This document shows positions 1-5,654 of a stretch of 44,203 bases of DNA, in pieces. The stretch spans positions 1 to 44,203 of the forward strand of contig JAZNGH010000018.1 in assembly GCA_045576335.1 (NCBI GenBank), read 5' to 3'. Made by a program: the position numbers and the translations under genes. This DNA comes from Scatosoma sp045576335 (GTDB lineage Bacteria > Bacillota > Clostridia > Christensenellales > Borkfalkiaceae). Under the pieces are notes generated by a model. It ran no database searches. It saw only the letters and a program-made list of their open reading frames with translations, and was not told where the DNA came from. Numbering within the stretch: position 1 is the stretch's first letter; each line of letters begins with the position of its first letter.

Positions 1-732
1 GGCAGAGCGCAAATTTTTGCCGACGTAAGAACGTATTGGAGCGGCGACGCTATTAAACGCGTAACGGGTTATGAAATCAAAGGGAAAGCGAAAGAGGCGG
101 ACGGATTTATTCACCTTATTAACTCGGGCGCGGCTTGCGTAGATGCATGCGGCGAGGTGAAGGATGACAACGGAAACGCGGTTATGAAAAAATGGTGGGA
201 GATGACGGACAAGGATATCGACGCTTGTATGAAAGCAACGACTTGGCCGTATGCTGATCTTGGATACTTCCGTGGCGGTGGATATTCTTCCCGTTTTGTA
301 ACGAGAGCGGAAATGCCTTGCACCATGATAAGATTGAATATGGTAAAAGGCTTAGGACCTGTCATGCAAATAGCGGAAGGTTGGACGGTGAACGTACCCG
401 ACGAAGTAACGGATAAGCTTTGGAAGAGAACGGACTACACTTGGCCTTGTACTTGGTTTGCTCCTCGTTGTACGGGCAAGGGCGCGTTCAAGACGGCGTA
501 CGACGTAATGAACAACTGGGGCGCAAACCACGGCGCGATTTCGTATGGGCATATCGGCGCAGACCTGATTACGATGTGTTCGATGCTGAGAATCCCCGTA
601 TGTATGCATAACGTGGACGAAGACAAGATTTACCGTCCTGCGGCTTGGAATGCGTTTGGTATGGATAAGGAAGGGCAAGATTACAGAGCTTGCCAAGCAT
701 ACGGACCGATGTATAAGAATATTAGAAAATAA
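1..732 (+). CDS. fucI: L-fucose isomerase, C-terminal part (5' end outside window)
   Basis: The first enzyme of L-fucose breakdown in the cytoplasm, interconverting L-fucose and L-fuculose with a bound divalent metal. The reading frame is open from base 1, so the N-terminus lies upstream; 243 residues are visible, against about 590 for the E. coli enzyme. The segment aligns by eye with the E. coli C-terminus throughout: FADVRTYWS, HLINSGA, YFRGGG, TWFAPR, TGKGAFK, VMNNWGANHG, YGHIGADLIT, and a final DYRACQAYGP. The NWGANHG block should carry the metal-ligand histidine (His528 in E. coli). No fuculokinase or aldolase is visible here, so the rest of the pathway must lie upstream or elsewhere. 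Family assignment is firm. Confidence 0.95.
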   Translation, partial: GRAQIFADVRTYWSGDAIKRVTGYEIKGKAKEADGFIHLINSGAACVDACGEVKDDNGNAVMKKWWEMTDKDIDACMKATTWPYADLGYFRGGGYSSRFVTRAEMPCTMIRLNMVKGLGPVMQIAEGWTVNVPDEVTDKLWKRTDYTWPCTWFAPRCTGKGAFKTAYDVMNNWGANHGAISYGHIGADLITMCSMLRIPVCMHNVDEDKIYRPAAWNAFGMDKEGQDYRACQAYGPMYKNIRK

Positions 733-789
733 TTAGATTACAGTAACTTATTACACAAGAAACACAAGGACACTAATGAGGGGGAATTT

Positions 790-861
790 ATGCGTTGGGG
801 GATAACCTGCGCAACGCTGCTTGTAAGAAGCAGTGAATACAGACTTGATATAATAGCGTAA
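790..861 (+). CDS. possible 23-residue ORF downstream of fucI
   Basis: A short frame of 23 codons starts with ATG six bases after a good ribosome site (GAGGGGGA, 778-785). The stretch also forms small hairpins (GCGTTG/CAACGC and CTGCTT/AAGCAG), so it may be a structured 3' end of the fucI transcript rather than a gene. I recognise no family. Apart from this and the terminator at 919, I see nothing in 733-955. Confidence 0.2.
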   Translation: MRWGITCATLLVRSSEYRLDIIA

Positions 862-918
862 AGGGAAAAAAAGAATTAAATACGCTATATAAAGTAAAGT
901 TGGAATAATAAAAATAAA

Positions 919-949
919 CTCGGCTATCGGTTTTTAATCGATAGCCGAG
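919..949 (-). terminator. intrinsic terminator for the minus-strand DUF4143 remnant
   Basis: A perfect 11-bp hairpin (CTCGGCTATCG, 9-base loop, CGATAGCCGAG). On the minus strand it is followed by a U-rich stretch (TTTATTTTTATT). It sits just past the stop of the minus-strand fragment at 956. Confidence 0.75.
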
Positions 950-955
950 AAGTAT

Positions 956-1207
956 TTAATTTTGAAGGAGAAGGTCTATAGTATTGATTTGTTTTATACC
1001 ATCGTCGCTCATAGGTACTTCGTCCATAGAAATTATAAATTTTGGATAGTGGTCATTAATTTTTTTAAGGGGCGTAATTTCTCTTGTATAAGTGTTTTCG
1101 TCGAGAATAGACGCCGATACTTGATAGTAAATGCGGTCGCCGTCTTTTTCGGCAATAAAATCAATTTCAAGGTCTTGAAATATTATATTATAAAAAAGGA
1201 AAGTCAA
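956..1207 (-). pseudogene. C-terminal fragment of a DUF4143 ATP-binding protein
   Basis: Eighty-three residues match only the last part of the AAA+/DUF4143 family: an EIDFIAEKDG strand, a YYQVSAS strand, then KINDHYPKFIISMDE and a final IKQINTIDLLL. These are the nuclease-like C-terminal signatures of proteins about 400 residues long, so the ATPase domain and most of DUF4143 are missing. No ribosome site precedes the first ATG. No matching N-terminal piece occurs elsewhere in the window, so this looks like a deletion or insertion scar at the left edge of the accessory block rather than a gene split by a recent insertion. Its terminator (919-949) survives. Confidence 0.7.
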
Positions 1208-1268
1208 CAGTTTTTATTATGCAAAATAAAAACCTTACAAAAATAGATATTTTTTATGCTAAAAAATT

Positions 1269-2084
1269 TTATTTCAACCATTTTTCAATAATTTTTCGTG
1301 CTTGCGAAGCATTGAGCAATTCTATCCGTGATTTTCTATCTTTCTTTATCTTCTTATTAGATATTACAGGCGGTAAATTCGCAATACTCGTTTTCCCTTC
1401 GATTTCTTTTTGTATCTTCTCGTAATCAAAGTTTGGATTTTCGGAAAGCATTTGGTTAATGGATACACCAAAGAAATCCGCAAGTTTTATAACCGCCGAT
1501 AACATAGGCTCGTTGCCTTGCGCTAATCGAGTTAAGTTTCCTATTGACATATCTATTGCTTTGCCAAGTTTTCGGTAGTTGATTTTCGAGAAAGCGTGCA
1601 AATCGTGAAAGTTTTTCGTAAAGTTTTCTACAATCGTTTCGTCCGTTTCAATCTTGATATATCTACCGACACGGTGCAAATCAGCAATAATATCCCGAAA
1701 GATTTGGGATACGAGTTTATATACTTCATATTTGGATAACGTTAAATACTTATTTATCTCGGCGAGTATTTTTTCTTTATACGGCTTTATCTCAATACAA
1801 CCCAATCGCCTAATAAACGAAACCTGTAAAGACAAAACTTCTTCTATATCAAAGTATATCTCGTCCCCACATAAGCGTTCTATATCCGTGCAGTATAAAT
1901 CCGCAATCTTCTTCGCCACCGTAATATACGGAGAAACGGCTCTCGTATCATACGAAATCATAGTCGATTCCGCAAGTTCCGTATACACCGTAATATCTAA
2001 ATATCGTAAATCAAAAATAACTTCTCTACAACATTCTATATTTCTTGAAAACATAATTTGTTTTTGCAATACATAATTATTCAT
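1269..2084 (-). CDS. XRE-like DNA-binding regulator of the integrative element
   Basis: A 271-residue cytoplasmic protein. Residues about 167-215 form an XRE/Cro-type helix-turn-helix (KLGKAIDMSIGNLTRLAQG, then a second helix pair ending in FFGVSINQML). Residues about 40-75 (YITVAKKIADLYCTDIERL) resemble the back half of a second, degenerate HTH. The C-terminus is lysine-rich. The ATG has a ribosome site (GGAGAA) upstream on the minus strand. It faces away from the element genes that begin at 2296, the usual place for a repressor, and an inverted repeat (2120-2138) lies inside the facing promoter. I infer that it represses the element's leftward-to-rightward operon; the exact family is unknown to me. 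Confidence 0.7.
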   Translation of the reverse strand: MNNYVLQKQIMFSRNIECCREVIFDLRYLDITVYTELAESTMISYDTRAVSPYITVAKKIADLYCTDIERLCGDEIYFDIEEVLSLQVSFIRRLGCIEIKPYKEKILAEINKYLTLSKYEVYKLVSQIFRDIIADLHRVGRYIKIETDETIVENFTKNFHDLHAFSKINYRKLGKAIDMSIGNLTRLAQGNEPMLSAVIKLADFFGVSINQMLSENPNFDYEKIQKEIEGKTSIANLPPVISNKKIKKDRKSRIELLNASQARKIIEKWLK

Positions 2085-2115
2085 AAAAAATTCTCCAAAA
2101 ATATATAAAAAACGC

Positions 2116-2145
2116 TTGACATAATGTTCAGTATTATGATATTAT
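2116..2145 (+). promoter_or_regulatory. promoter with embedded operator, element operon
   Basis: TTGACA (2116-2121), an 18-base spacer and TATTAT (2140-2145) form a promoter pointing into the element genes. A perfect 6-bp inverted repeat, CATAAT-7 bases-ATTATG (2120-2138), lies between the two boxes. TGTTCA occurs in its centre, again at 2204-2209, and inverted (TGAACA) at 2175-2180. This is a plausible repressor site for the divergent XRE-like protein. Confidence 0.65.
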
Positions 2146-2295
2146 AATAACCCAACCCGTCCAAAACCGCAAGCTGAACACGGCTTATTTTATTAAAACC
2201 TAATGTTCATTATCAAGATAATTATAGCAGTTATTTTTGAATAAGTCAAGAGTTTTAATGAAAGAAATTTAAAGTATTTTTAAGGAGGTAGTATA

Positions 2296-2340
2296 ATGGA
2301 AAAAGTGTTGCTATTTGGCTATATTTTACTAGCAGGTTAA
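2296..2340 (+). CDS. 14-residue leader peptide
   Basis: ATG follows a perfect AAGGAGG site (2282-2288) at 7 bases. The frame encodes MEKVLLFGYILLAG and stops at TAA. One base after the stop a chain of three hairpins begins (2342-2407), and the next gene starts at 2437. This arrangement looks like a translated leader that controls readthrough or translation of the downstream operon, as in attenuators of antibiotic-resistance and transposon operons. The peptide is hydrophobic but too short to assign. Confidence 0.5.
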   Translation: MEKVLLFGYILLAG

Positions 2341-2341
2341 G

Positions 2342-2407
2342 AAAAATGCAACAACGGCATTTTTGAGGCTTTCGTAAGGCGAAAGCAGGCAAGTGGGAAA
2401 CCCACTT
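2342..2407 (+). promoter_or_regulatory. three consecutive hairpins between leader ORF and next gene
   Basis: Hairpin 1: AAAAATGC (2342-2349) with GCATTTTT (2357-2364), ending in a T-run like a terminator. Hairpin 2: GCTTTCG (2368-2374) with CGAAAGC (2380-2386). Hairpin 3: AAGTGGG (2391-2397), loop AAA, CCCACTT (2401-2407). All stems are perfect. Confidence 0.6.
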
Positions 2408-2436
2408 CAAACGAATAAAATAAGGAGGTGAATAGA

Positions 2437-2928
2437 ATGCGAGGAGAAAGAAATACAGACAGAAATACAAGGAAATTTATATCCATTCCCGATACGCAAA
2501 AGTGGGAACAGATAGACGAACTTATGTCTATGGCAAAGTATGAAAAGAGTTTCAATAAAGTTATCAACGAGGCGTTGGACTACGGTTTGCCTTTGCTGTT
2601 AAAATCGGAAAAGGGTGAAGTAACCTACGAAAGCGAAACGGAGAAGTATGACGAAAAACAGTTGGATTTATATTATCGTTTAGACGAGTTGCTTATGGAA
2701 ATAGTAAACTTATTAGAAGAAATCGTATTAAACGGAACAATCACTAAATCGTTAGTATGTTCTTTATTCAATGAAAGAGTAAAAGAATTAAGCGAAACGT
2801 CAATAGGTGGAAAGCTATTAAAAGAAGGTCTTTTACGAGATACGCCCGAATATTTGGAAAATTATGAACGTCGTGGATTAAGAGAACTCACGCAAAAGAG
2901 GAAAGTAAGAATGGAGAACAAGCAATAG
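2437..2928 (+). CDS. element-encoded protein of unknown function, RHH-like N-terminus
   Basis: I chose ATG 2437 because AAGGAGG (2422-2428) lies 8 bases upstream; the GTG at 2428 overlaps that site and is less likely. The product has 163 residues. Residues about 10-50 (RKFISIPDTQKWEQIDELM, then FNKVINEALDYGL) have the strand-helix-helix rhythm of ribbon-helix-helix regulators or mobilisation accessory proteins. The rest is strongly charged and helical, with a Lys/Arg-rich end. There is no signal peptide or membrane segment. It is first in the element operon after the leader region. I do not recognise a named family; a DNA-binding accessory role is an inference from the N-terminus and position. 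Confidence 0.6.
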   Translation: MRGERNTDRNTRKFISIPDTQKWEQIDELMSMAKYEKSFNKVINEALDYGLPLLLKSEKGEVTYESETEKYDEKQLDLYYRLDELLMEIVNLLEEIVLNGTITKSLVCSLFNERVKELSETSIGGKLLKEGLLRDTPEYLENYERRGLRELTQKRKVRMENKQ

Positions 2929-2984
2929 AAAAAAGCATCGGGGAAAATGGTCAAAAAATATTTTAAGAAAATTGCTCAAAACAG

Positions 2985-3024
2985 TTGACAAACCCAAAAA
3001 ATTATGCTATCGTATCAATACGAT
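2985..3024 (+). promoter_or_regulatory. promoter and palindromic operator upstream of the TnpV-like gene
   Basis: TTGACA (2985-2990), a 17-base spacer and a weak TATCGT (3008-3013). A perfect inverted repeat with 7-bp arms, ATCGTAT-CA-ATACGAT (3009-3024), covers the -10 box. The 14-base core GTATCAATACGATT (3012-3025) is repeated exactly at 3550-3563 upstream of another promoter in this element. Confidence 0.6.
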
Positions 3025-3046
3025 TTTAATAAACAGGAGGAGTGCT

Positions 3047-3412
3047 ATGAAAATAGCGGGGCTGAAAAGGAAAGCAAGAGAGAACGAAGGTATGACGGTT
3101 GAAGAAATTATAGCGTATGAAAAGCTCGTCAAACCGAAAGTGCAAGTGTATGGGAAGTATGGTAGCTTGGCAAAGAAATATCTTGAAGAACATAACATCG
3201 GCAAGTATATGGCTTTGGCAGGGGATTTGCCCGAATACTTACACGGTATTGATAAGCAAGCGGACGAAATGTATAAGGTAATGTATGAGAAACTGTCTAA
3301 ATCCGAACAGTTCAAAAAGACGGGGGATTTTATGCACGACTTACATATCGAGTCTGAAATCAAACGTCGGATTGAAGAAGAAATCTTAAACGAACTTGTG
3401 TACGTAAGTTAA
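3047..3412 (+). CDS. TnpV-like transposon-encoded protein
   Basis: ATG 3047 follows an AGGAGG site (3036-3041) by 5 bases; an in-frame upstream start at 2972 would run through the promoter. The 121-residue product matches the TnpV layout known from Tn4451-like and related clostridial elements: a YGKYGSLAKKYLEEH block, a short GDLPEYLHGIDKQADE block with the conserved Leu-x3-Ile-Asp-x-Gln-Ala core, and a C-terminal helix of about 30 residues with Glu/Arg pairs. TnpV function is not established; it travels with site-specific recombination modules. Its presence supports reading 1.2-5.3 kb as a mobile element. Confidence 0.7.
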   Translation: MKIAGLKRKARENEGMTVEEIIAYEKLVKPKVQVYGKYGSLAKKYLEEHNIGKYMALAGDLPEYLHGIDKQADEMYKVMYEKLSKSEQFKKTGDFMHDLHIESEIKRRIEEEILNELVYVS

Positions 3413-3427
3413 AAAATGAGGTCAACG

Positions 3428-3550
3428 ATGAAAGGAATTTTCAAGAAATTAGGTAAGGTTACGAAAGTGGCGTTAGGCGTAGGGTTGATTGCTACAAATA
3501 TCGTTTTGGACGGTGTTGGGCTTATACTTGGCGCGATTACCAAGCAATAG
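3428..3550 (+). CDS. 40-residue amphipathic peptide
   Basis: Below the usual ORF length limit. ATG 3428 lies 6 bases after GAGG (3418-3421); an in-frame ATG at 3416 has no ribosome site. The peptide begins MKGIFKKLGKVTKVALGVG and continues with a hydrophobic stretch (LIATNIVLDGVGLILGAIT) ending in KQ. A basic amphipathic start followed by a 19-residue apolar helix suggests a small membrane peptide. It could be a type-I-toxin-like or a holin-like peptide, but I know no family match. It is 15 bases downstream of the TnpV-like gene and probably co-transcribed. Confidence 0.5.
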   Translation: MKGIFKKLGKVTKVALGVGLIATNIVLDGVGLILGAITKQ

Positions 3551-3590
3551 TATCAATACGATTGACAAAGACAATTAAATATGCTATACT
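3550..3590 (+). promoter_or_regulatory. strong promoter with upstream copy of the 3012 operator
   Basis: TTGACA (3562-3567), 17-base spacer, TATACT (3585-3590). The exact 14-base repeat GTATCAATACGATT (3550-3563) touches the -35 box, so the same regulator could act here and at 3009-3024. Confidence 0.7.
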
Positions 3591-3620
3591 TTCCATAATG
3601 AAACTTTAAGAGGTGTAGTT

Positions 3621-3836
3621 ATGGAAAGAAAAGCAAGTACCCCGATGCGCGAAAATCGGCGTAGATATGAAGAAAAGCATAAAGAAGAGCGGAAAGCGGC
3701 GAATAAGGTATTCCGCACGAGTATTCCGATGGCGAAATACAAAGAAATAGACGAGTTTTTGAAAACTCACGATATTTCCAAAGTGGACTTAATTTATGCA
3801 GGATACGAAGCGTTAAAGCAGAGTGTCAAAAAATAA
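3621..3836 (+). CDS. small basic RHH-like protein
   Basis: Seventy-one residues with an AGAGGTG ribosome site. The first 30 residues are very basic (RENRRRYEEKHKEERKAAN). Residues 31-70 read as strand-helix-helix: KVFRTSIPMAKYKEIDEFLK, then VDLIYAGYEALKQ, typical of small ribbon-helix-helix proteins of plasmids and transposons. It has its own promoter next to a repeated operator-like sequence (3550) and could be the protein that binds both copies, acting as an autoregulator. A terminator follows directly. DNA binding is an inference from pattern only. Confidence 0.6.
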   Translation: MERKASTPMRENRRRYEEKHKEERKAANKVFRTSIPMAKYKEIDEFLKTHDISKVDLIYAGYEALKQSVKK

Positions 3837-3855
3837 TCTACATAAACAACTAGGC

Positions 3856-3893
3856 AGAGAGCGCATCGAAATAAACGGTGCGTTCTCTTTTTT
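3856..3893 (+). terminator. intrinsic terminator
   Basis: AGAGAGCGCA (3856-3865) pairs with TGCGTTCTCT (3879-3888) with one G-U pair, followed by six T. It ends the transcript of the 3621 gene. Confidence 0.85.
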
Positions 3894-3915
3894 AATCTAA
3901 AAAAGGAGGGTGTAA

Positions 3916-4110
3916 ATGGACAAAGATAGACGATTGAAATTATCTGAATATCCCGAAGTGATGACGATAAAAGACGTGTGCGAGTTTTTAGCGATTAGTC
4001 GTGTGACAGCGTATCGGTTTTTACAGGAACACAACATTAAATATATGTTTGTCGGTAGAGAGTATCGAGTTTCTAGGGATTCACTTGCAAGATATTTGGA
4101 GATAAATTAA
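3916..4110 (+). CDS. xis: excisionase-family DNA-binding protein
   Basis: Sixty-four residues, with an AAAAAGGAGGG site. The sequence is a typical helix-turn-helix of the excisionase/MerR-like family: PEVMTIKDVCEFLAISRVTA forms the HTH, followed by YRFLQEHNIKYMFVGREYRV, the winged strand pair, and the SRDSLARYLE helix. Such proteins bend DNA at attachment sites and steer the integrase toward excision. It lies 10 bases before the integrase gene, the standard xis-int order of Tn916-like elements. The symbol reflects role by context; the family call is firm. Confidence 0.85.
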   Translation: MDKDRRLKLSEYPEVMTIKDVCEFLAISRVTAYRFLQEHNIKYMFVGREYRVSRDSLARYLEIN

Positions 4111-4120
4111 AGGGAGGAAT

Positions 4121-5323
4121 ATGGTTCAAGCGTATTTACGAGAAAAGAAAGGGTTGTATTATATCGTCGTGTATTATTATGACGATAATCATGAGCGTAA
4201 GCAAATTTGGGTTTCAACAAAATTGAAAATACGTGGAAATAAACGTAGAGCAGAAGAAATGTTATTGGAATATCAACAGTATTACGATATTAAAAAAAGA
4301 GCGTTGGTTTATGAGCAATTCGAACAAGAGCTGGTATATCCTAAACAGTCTATGGCTAAGGAAATAAAACAGGAAAGTCCTTTGTTTGGCGATTATATTG
4401 AACAATGGAATGACGAATTAAAGGATACTTTACGAGTTACGACGTATAGTAATTATGTTCGGCAAATACAAAGGGTTATTAAACCATATTTTAACGGCAA
4501 AGGTATTACGCTTCATTCCATTACGGCAAATGATATAAAGCTTTTTTATAAAGAACAGTTGAAAAAAGTGAGTGCTTGTACGATAAGAAAATATCACGCC
4601 AATATCCGCAAATGTTTACAAGAAGCATTTGAGGAAGATAAAATCAACACAAATCCTGCGGATAAAGTAAAATTGCCCAAAGGGGAAATATTCGTTGGAG
4701 ATTACTATAATAAAGAAGAATTGAAGAAGTTAATACAAATGACAAAGGGTAAGCTTTTGGAATTTCCTGTCGTTATGGCGTCCTACTATGGTTTGAGAAG
4801 AAGCGAAATTGCAGGGTTAAAGTGGTCGGCTGTTGATTTCAATTATAAAACGATAACGATTATGCATACAGCGGTTTATTGTCCTGTTGACGGCAAAGCC
4901 CAAGTAATCTGTCGGGATAATACAAAAACTTCAAAAAGTATGAGAACTCTACCATTAATGCCTGTCGTGGAAGAAATGTTATTGAAAATGAAGGCGGAAC
5001 AAGAAGAAAGAAAAAAGTTTTTCAAGAGTTGTTATAATGATTCGGGTTATATTTACGTAATTGAAGATGGAACACCTGTAAACCCTGATTACATCACAAA
5101 AGCCTTCATTAAATTTATCAAAGCGAATAAATTAAAACACATTCGTTTTCACGATTTGCGTCATAGTTGCGCTACGCTTATGCGACACGAGGGCGTAAAA
5201 TTGGAAGATATACAAAAATGGTTGGGGCATAGTCAAATTTCTACGACGGAGAAGATTTACGCGCATTTTTCGGAAGACCAACATAAGAATTCGGCAATGT
5301 TAATTTCAAATTGTTTGGGGTAG
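4121..5323 (+). CDS. int: tyrosine site-specific integrase
   Basis: A 400-residue tyrosine recombinase of the Tn916/phage integrase type, which cuts and rejoins attachment sites. An AGGGAGGAAT site precedes the ATG. The N-terminal arm-binding part (about 1-60) has the strand-rich AYLREKKGLYYIVVYY pattern. A SAM-like core-binding domain follows (about 85-180, FGDYIEQWNDELK). The catalytic domain contains all key residues: R226 in YYGLRRSEIAG, H344 and R347 in FHDLRHSCATL, H370 in WLGHSQ and the nucleophile Y380 in KIYAHF. Length and motifs indicate an intact enzyme. The attachment site should lie just downstream, but I found no clear direct repeat partner in the window. Confidence 0.92.
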   Translation: MVQAYLREKKGLYYIVVYYYDDNHERKQIWVSTKLKIRGNKRRAEEMLLEYQQYYDIKKRALVYEQFEQELVYPKQSMAKEIKQESPLFGDYIEQWNDELKDTLRVTTYSNYVRQIQRVIKPYFNGKGITLHSITANDIKLFYKEQLKKVSACTIRKYHANIRKCLQEAFEEDKINTNPADKVKLPKGEIFVGDYYNKEELKKLIQMTKGKLLEFPVVMASYYGLRRSEIAGLKWSAVDFNYKTITIMHTAVYCPVDGKAQVICRDNTKTSKSMRTLPLMPVVEEMLLKMKAEQEERKKFFKSCYNDSGYIYVIEDGTPVNPDYITKAFIKFIKANKLKHIRFHDLRHSCATLMRHEGVKLEDIQKWLGHSQISTTEKIYAHFSEDQHKNSAMLISNCLG

Positions 5324-5421
5324 TAGTGTTATTGTATAATAATCAAAAGCAGGCATTTTGTGGGTTTCCTGATGAAAAATTAAGCTAAAAGTCAAAAATA
5401 TTTTACTTTTTTAAAAAACTA

Positions 5422-5450
5422 TTGACAAAAGTTAAAAAAAGGCATATACT
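5422..5450 (+). promoter_or_regulatory. strong promoter of a small RNA
   Basis: TTGACA (5422-5427), 17-base spacer, TATACT (5445-5450), with no ribosome site or ORF before a terminator at 5501-5528. Confidence 0.8.
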
Positions 5451-5456
5451 AATAGT

Positions 5457-5528
5457 ACAAAAAGATATTTGGGCTGGGTGAAATTCCCGAGGTCCACCAA
5501 CGGCGGGGTGTTCCTCGCCGCTTTTTTT
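5457..5528 (+). ncRNA. about 70-nt small RNA, unidentified
   Basis: The predicted transcript runs from about 5457 to an intrinsic terminator. The terminator is CGGCGGGG (5501-5508), loop TGTT, CCTCGCCG (5513-5520) with one G-U pair, then seven T. Upstream is a small hairpin GGG-TGAAATT-CCC inside a TGGG/TCCA stem. The string GGGTGAAATTCCCGA is identical to the P2 hairpin region of FMN riboswitches, but the other arms of that fold are absent, so I do not call it one. It lies between int and the AlbA_2 gene. It could be a leader that terminates before that gene, an antisense RNA, or a part of the attachment region. Bases 5324-5420 and 5530-5640 show nothing else. Confidence 0.6.
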
Positions 5529-5654
5529 AAGTGCGTATTTCTTTCATAAAACTTGTGTGTTTTTATTGTGAAGGTTTATTATTTGATTTTGATACGGTAT
5601 AAATTATTGACGAAAATGGCGAAAAGTGATATACTATTAAAATAACGAGGTTTA

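Noticed and set aside
5324..5460. Integrase attachment repeat (compared with 1200-1270 and 12620-12700)
   Set aside because: No direct repeat longer than short AT-rich matches was found, so element limits are left open.
5470..5510. FMN riboswitch
   Set aside because: Only one hairpin of the aptamer matches; the remaining conserved arms and a flavin gene are absent.
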